Positions 63,964 through 64,000 of a DNA stretch of 64,000 bases are shown here, piece after piece. This DNA comes from Eubacterium sp. (GTDB lineage Bacteria; Bacillota; Clostridia; Lachnospirales; Lachnospiraceae). The translations under genes were made by a program, and so were the position numbers. The stretch covers positions 1-64,000 of the forward strand of contig JAFRNE010000020.1 of the NCBI GenBank assembly GCA_017430325.1, in the 5' to 3' direction. The notes below the pieces were generated by a model, which saw only the letters and a list, made by a program, of their open reading frames with translations, had not been told where the DNA came from and searched no databases. Position 1 is the first letter of the stretch. Every line of letters starts with the position of its first letter.

Positions 63964-64000
63964 TTACACATTCGGCAACAGCCCCAACACGATTCAATTT

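Overview
The window looks like a chromosomal segment of a Gram-positive anaerobe of the Clostridia, most likely Lachnospiraceae (Butyrivibrio-like). This is inferred from a leucine T-box in front of leuA, a PfoR-type membrane protein, VaFE-repeat and WW-repeat surface proteins, RqcP-HU-DivIC-TilS-Hpt-FtsH gene order, purine-rich Shine-Dalgarno sites and moderately AT-rich DNA. Most genes are on the minus strand. I see no complete insertion sequence, phage module or CRISPR array.

Layout. 1-4,925: leucine-responsive leuA operon followed by three membrane-protein genes (two-helix protein, DUF5711-like, CvpA-like). 4,942-12,691: two large surface proteins (SGNH hydrolase with about 17 WW repeats; subtilase-VaFE adhesin with a sortase motif) flanking ung. 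12,810-15,690: a decayed second uvrB copy, a GH13 alpha-glucanase and a Dabb protein. 15,931-28,030 and 30,380-34,550: three giant proteins without signal peptides. One (2,188 aa) has an ABC1/UbiB-like kinase core, one (1,734 aa) has no recognisable domain, and one (1,342 aa) has a papain-like Cys-His-Asn core. Intact uvrB lies between them. 34,679-40,240: an RNA-repair-like locus, all on the minus strand: RtcB, XRE regulator, an array of GCGAAGC mini-hairpins, three tandem Y-RNA-like RNAs, a TerD protein with a TROVE-like helical part, a Cys-rich small protein and a second RtcB. 40,341-45,125: a small Cys-containing ORF, an MFS exporter behind a leader-peptide attenuator, and a three-gene operon (56, about 89-95 and 791 aa) of unknown function. 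45,215-54,310: glgP, AraC regulator, transglutaminase-like protein, a TetR/flavodoxin/radical-SAM operon, cupin, a broken AraC gene and an orphan. 54,317-64,000: housekeeping genes (ftsH, hpt, tilS, divIC-like, rqcP, HU), VanZ, PfoR-like, cysK and metY.

Two parts stand out. First, the RtcB/Y-RNA locus. One RNA is a circularly permuted alanine-tRNA look-alike: T-arm and acceptor 3' strand come first, then a 5-nt loop, then acceptor 5' strand and D-arm, including the G3:U70 pair. This is the layout of the YrlA class of bacterial Y RNAs. Two further RNAs share its 5' module AGCTA-N7-TTACTTCT. Second, the giant-protein genes at 22.5 kb and 27.9 kb and the 56/95/791-aa operon at 45 kb share one promoter architecture: GTTGC-N6-GTTGC exactly 11 bp upstream of a -10 hexamer. 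That geometry is typical of OmpR/PhoB-type regulators and suggests one regulon. A paralogous N-terminal scrap of the 1,342-aa gene survives at 15,931.

All functional calls come from reading motifs in the translated sequence; no database search was run.
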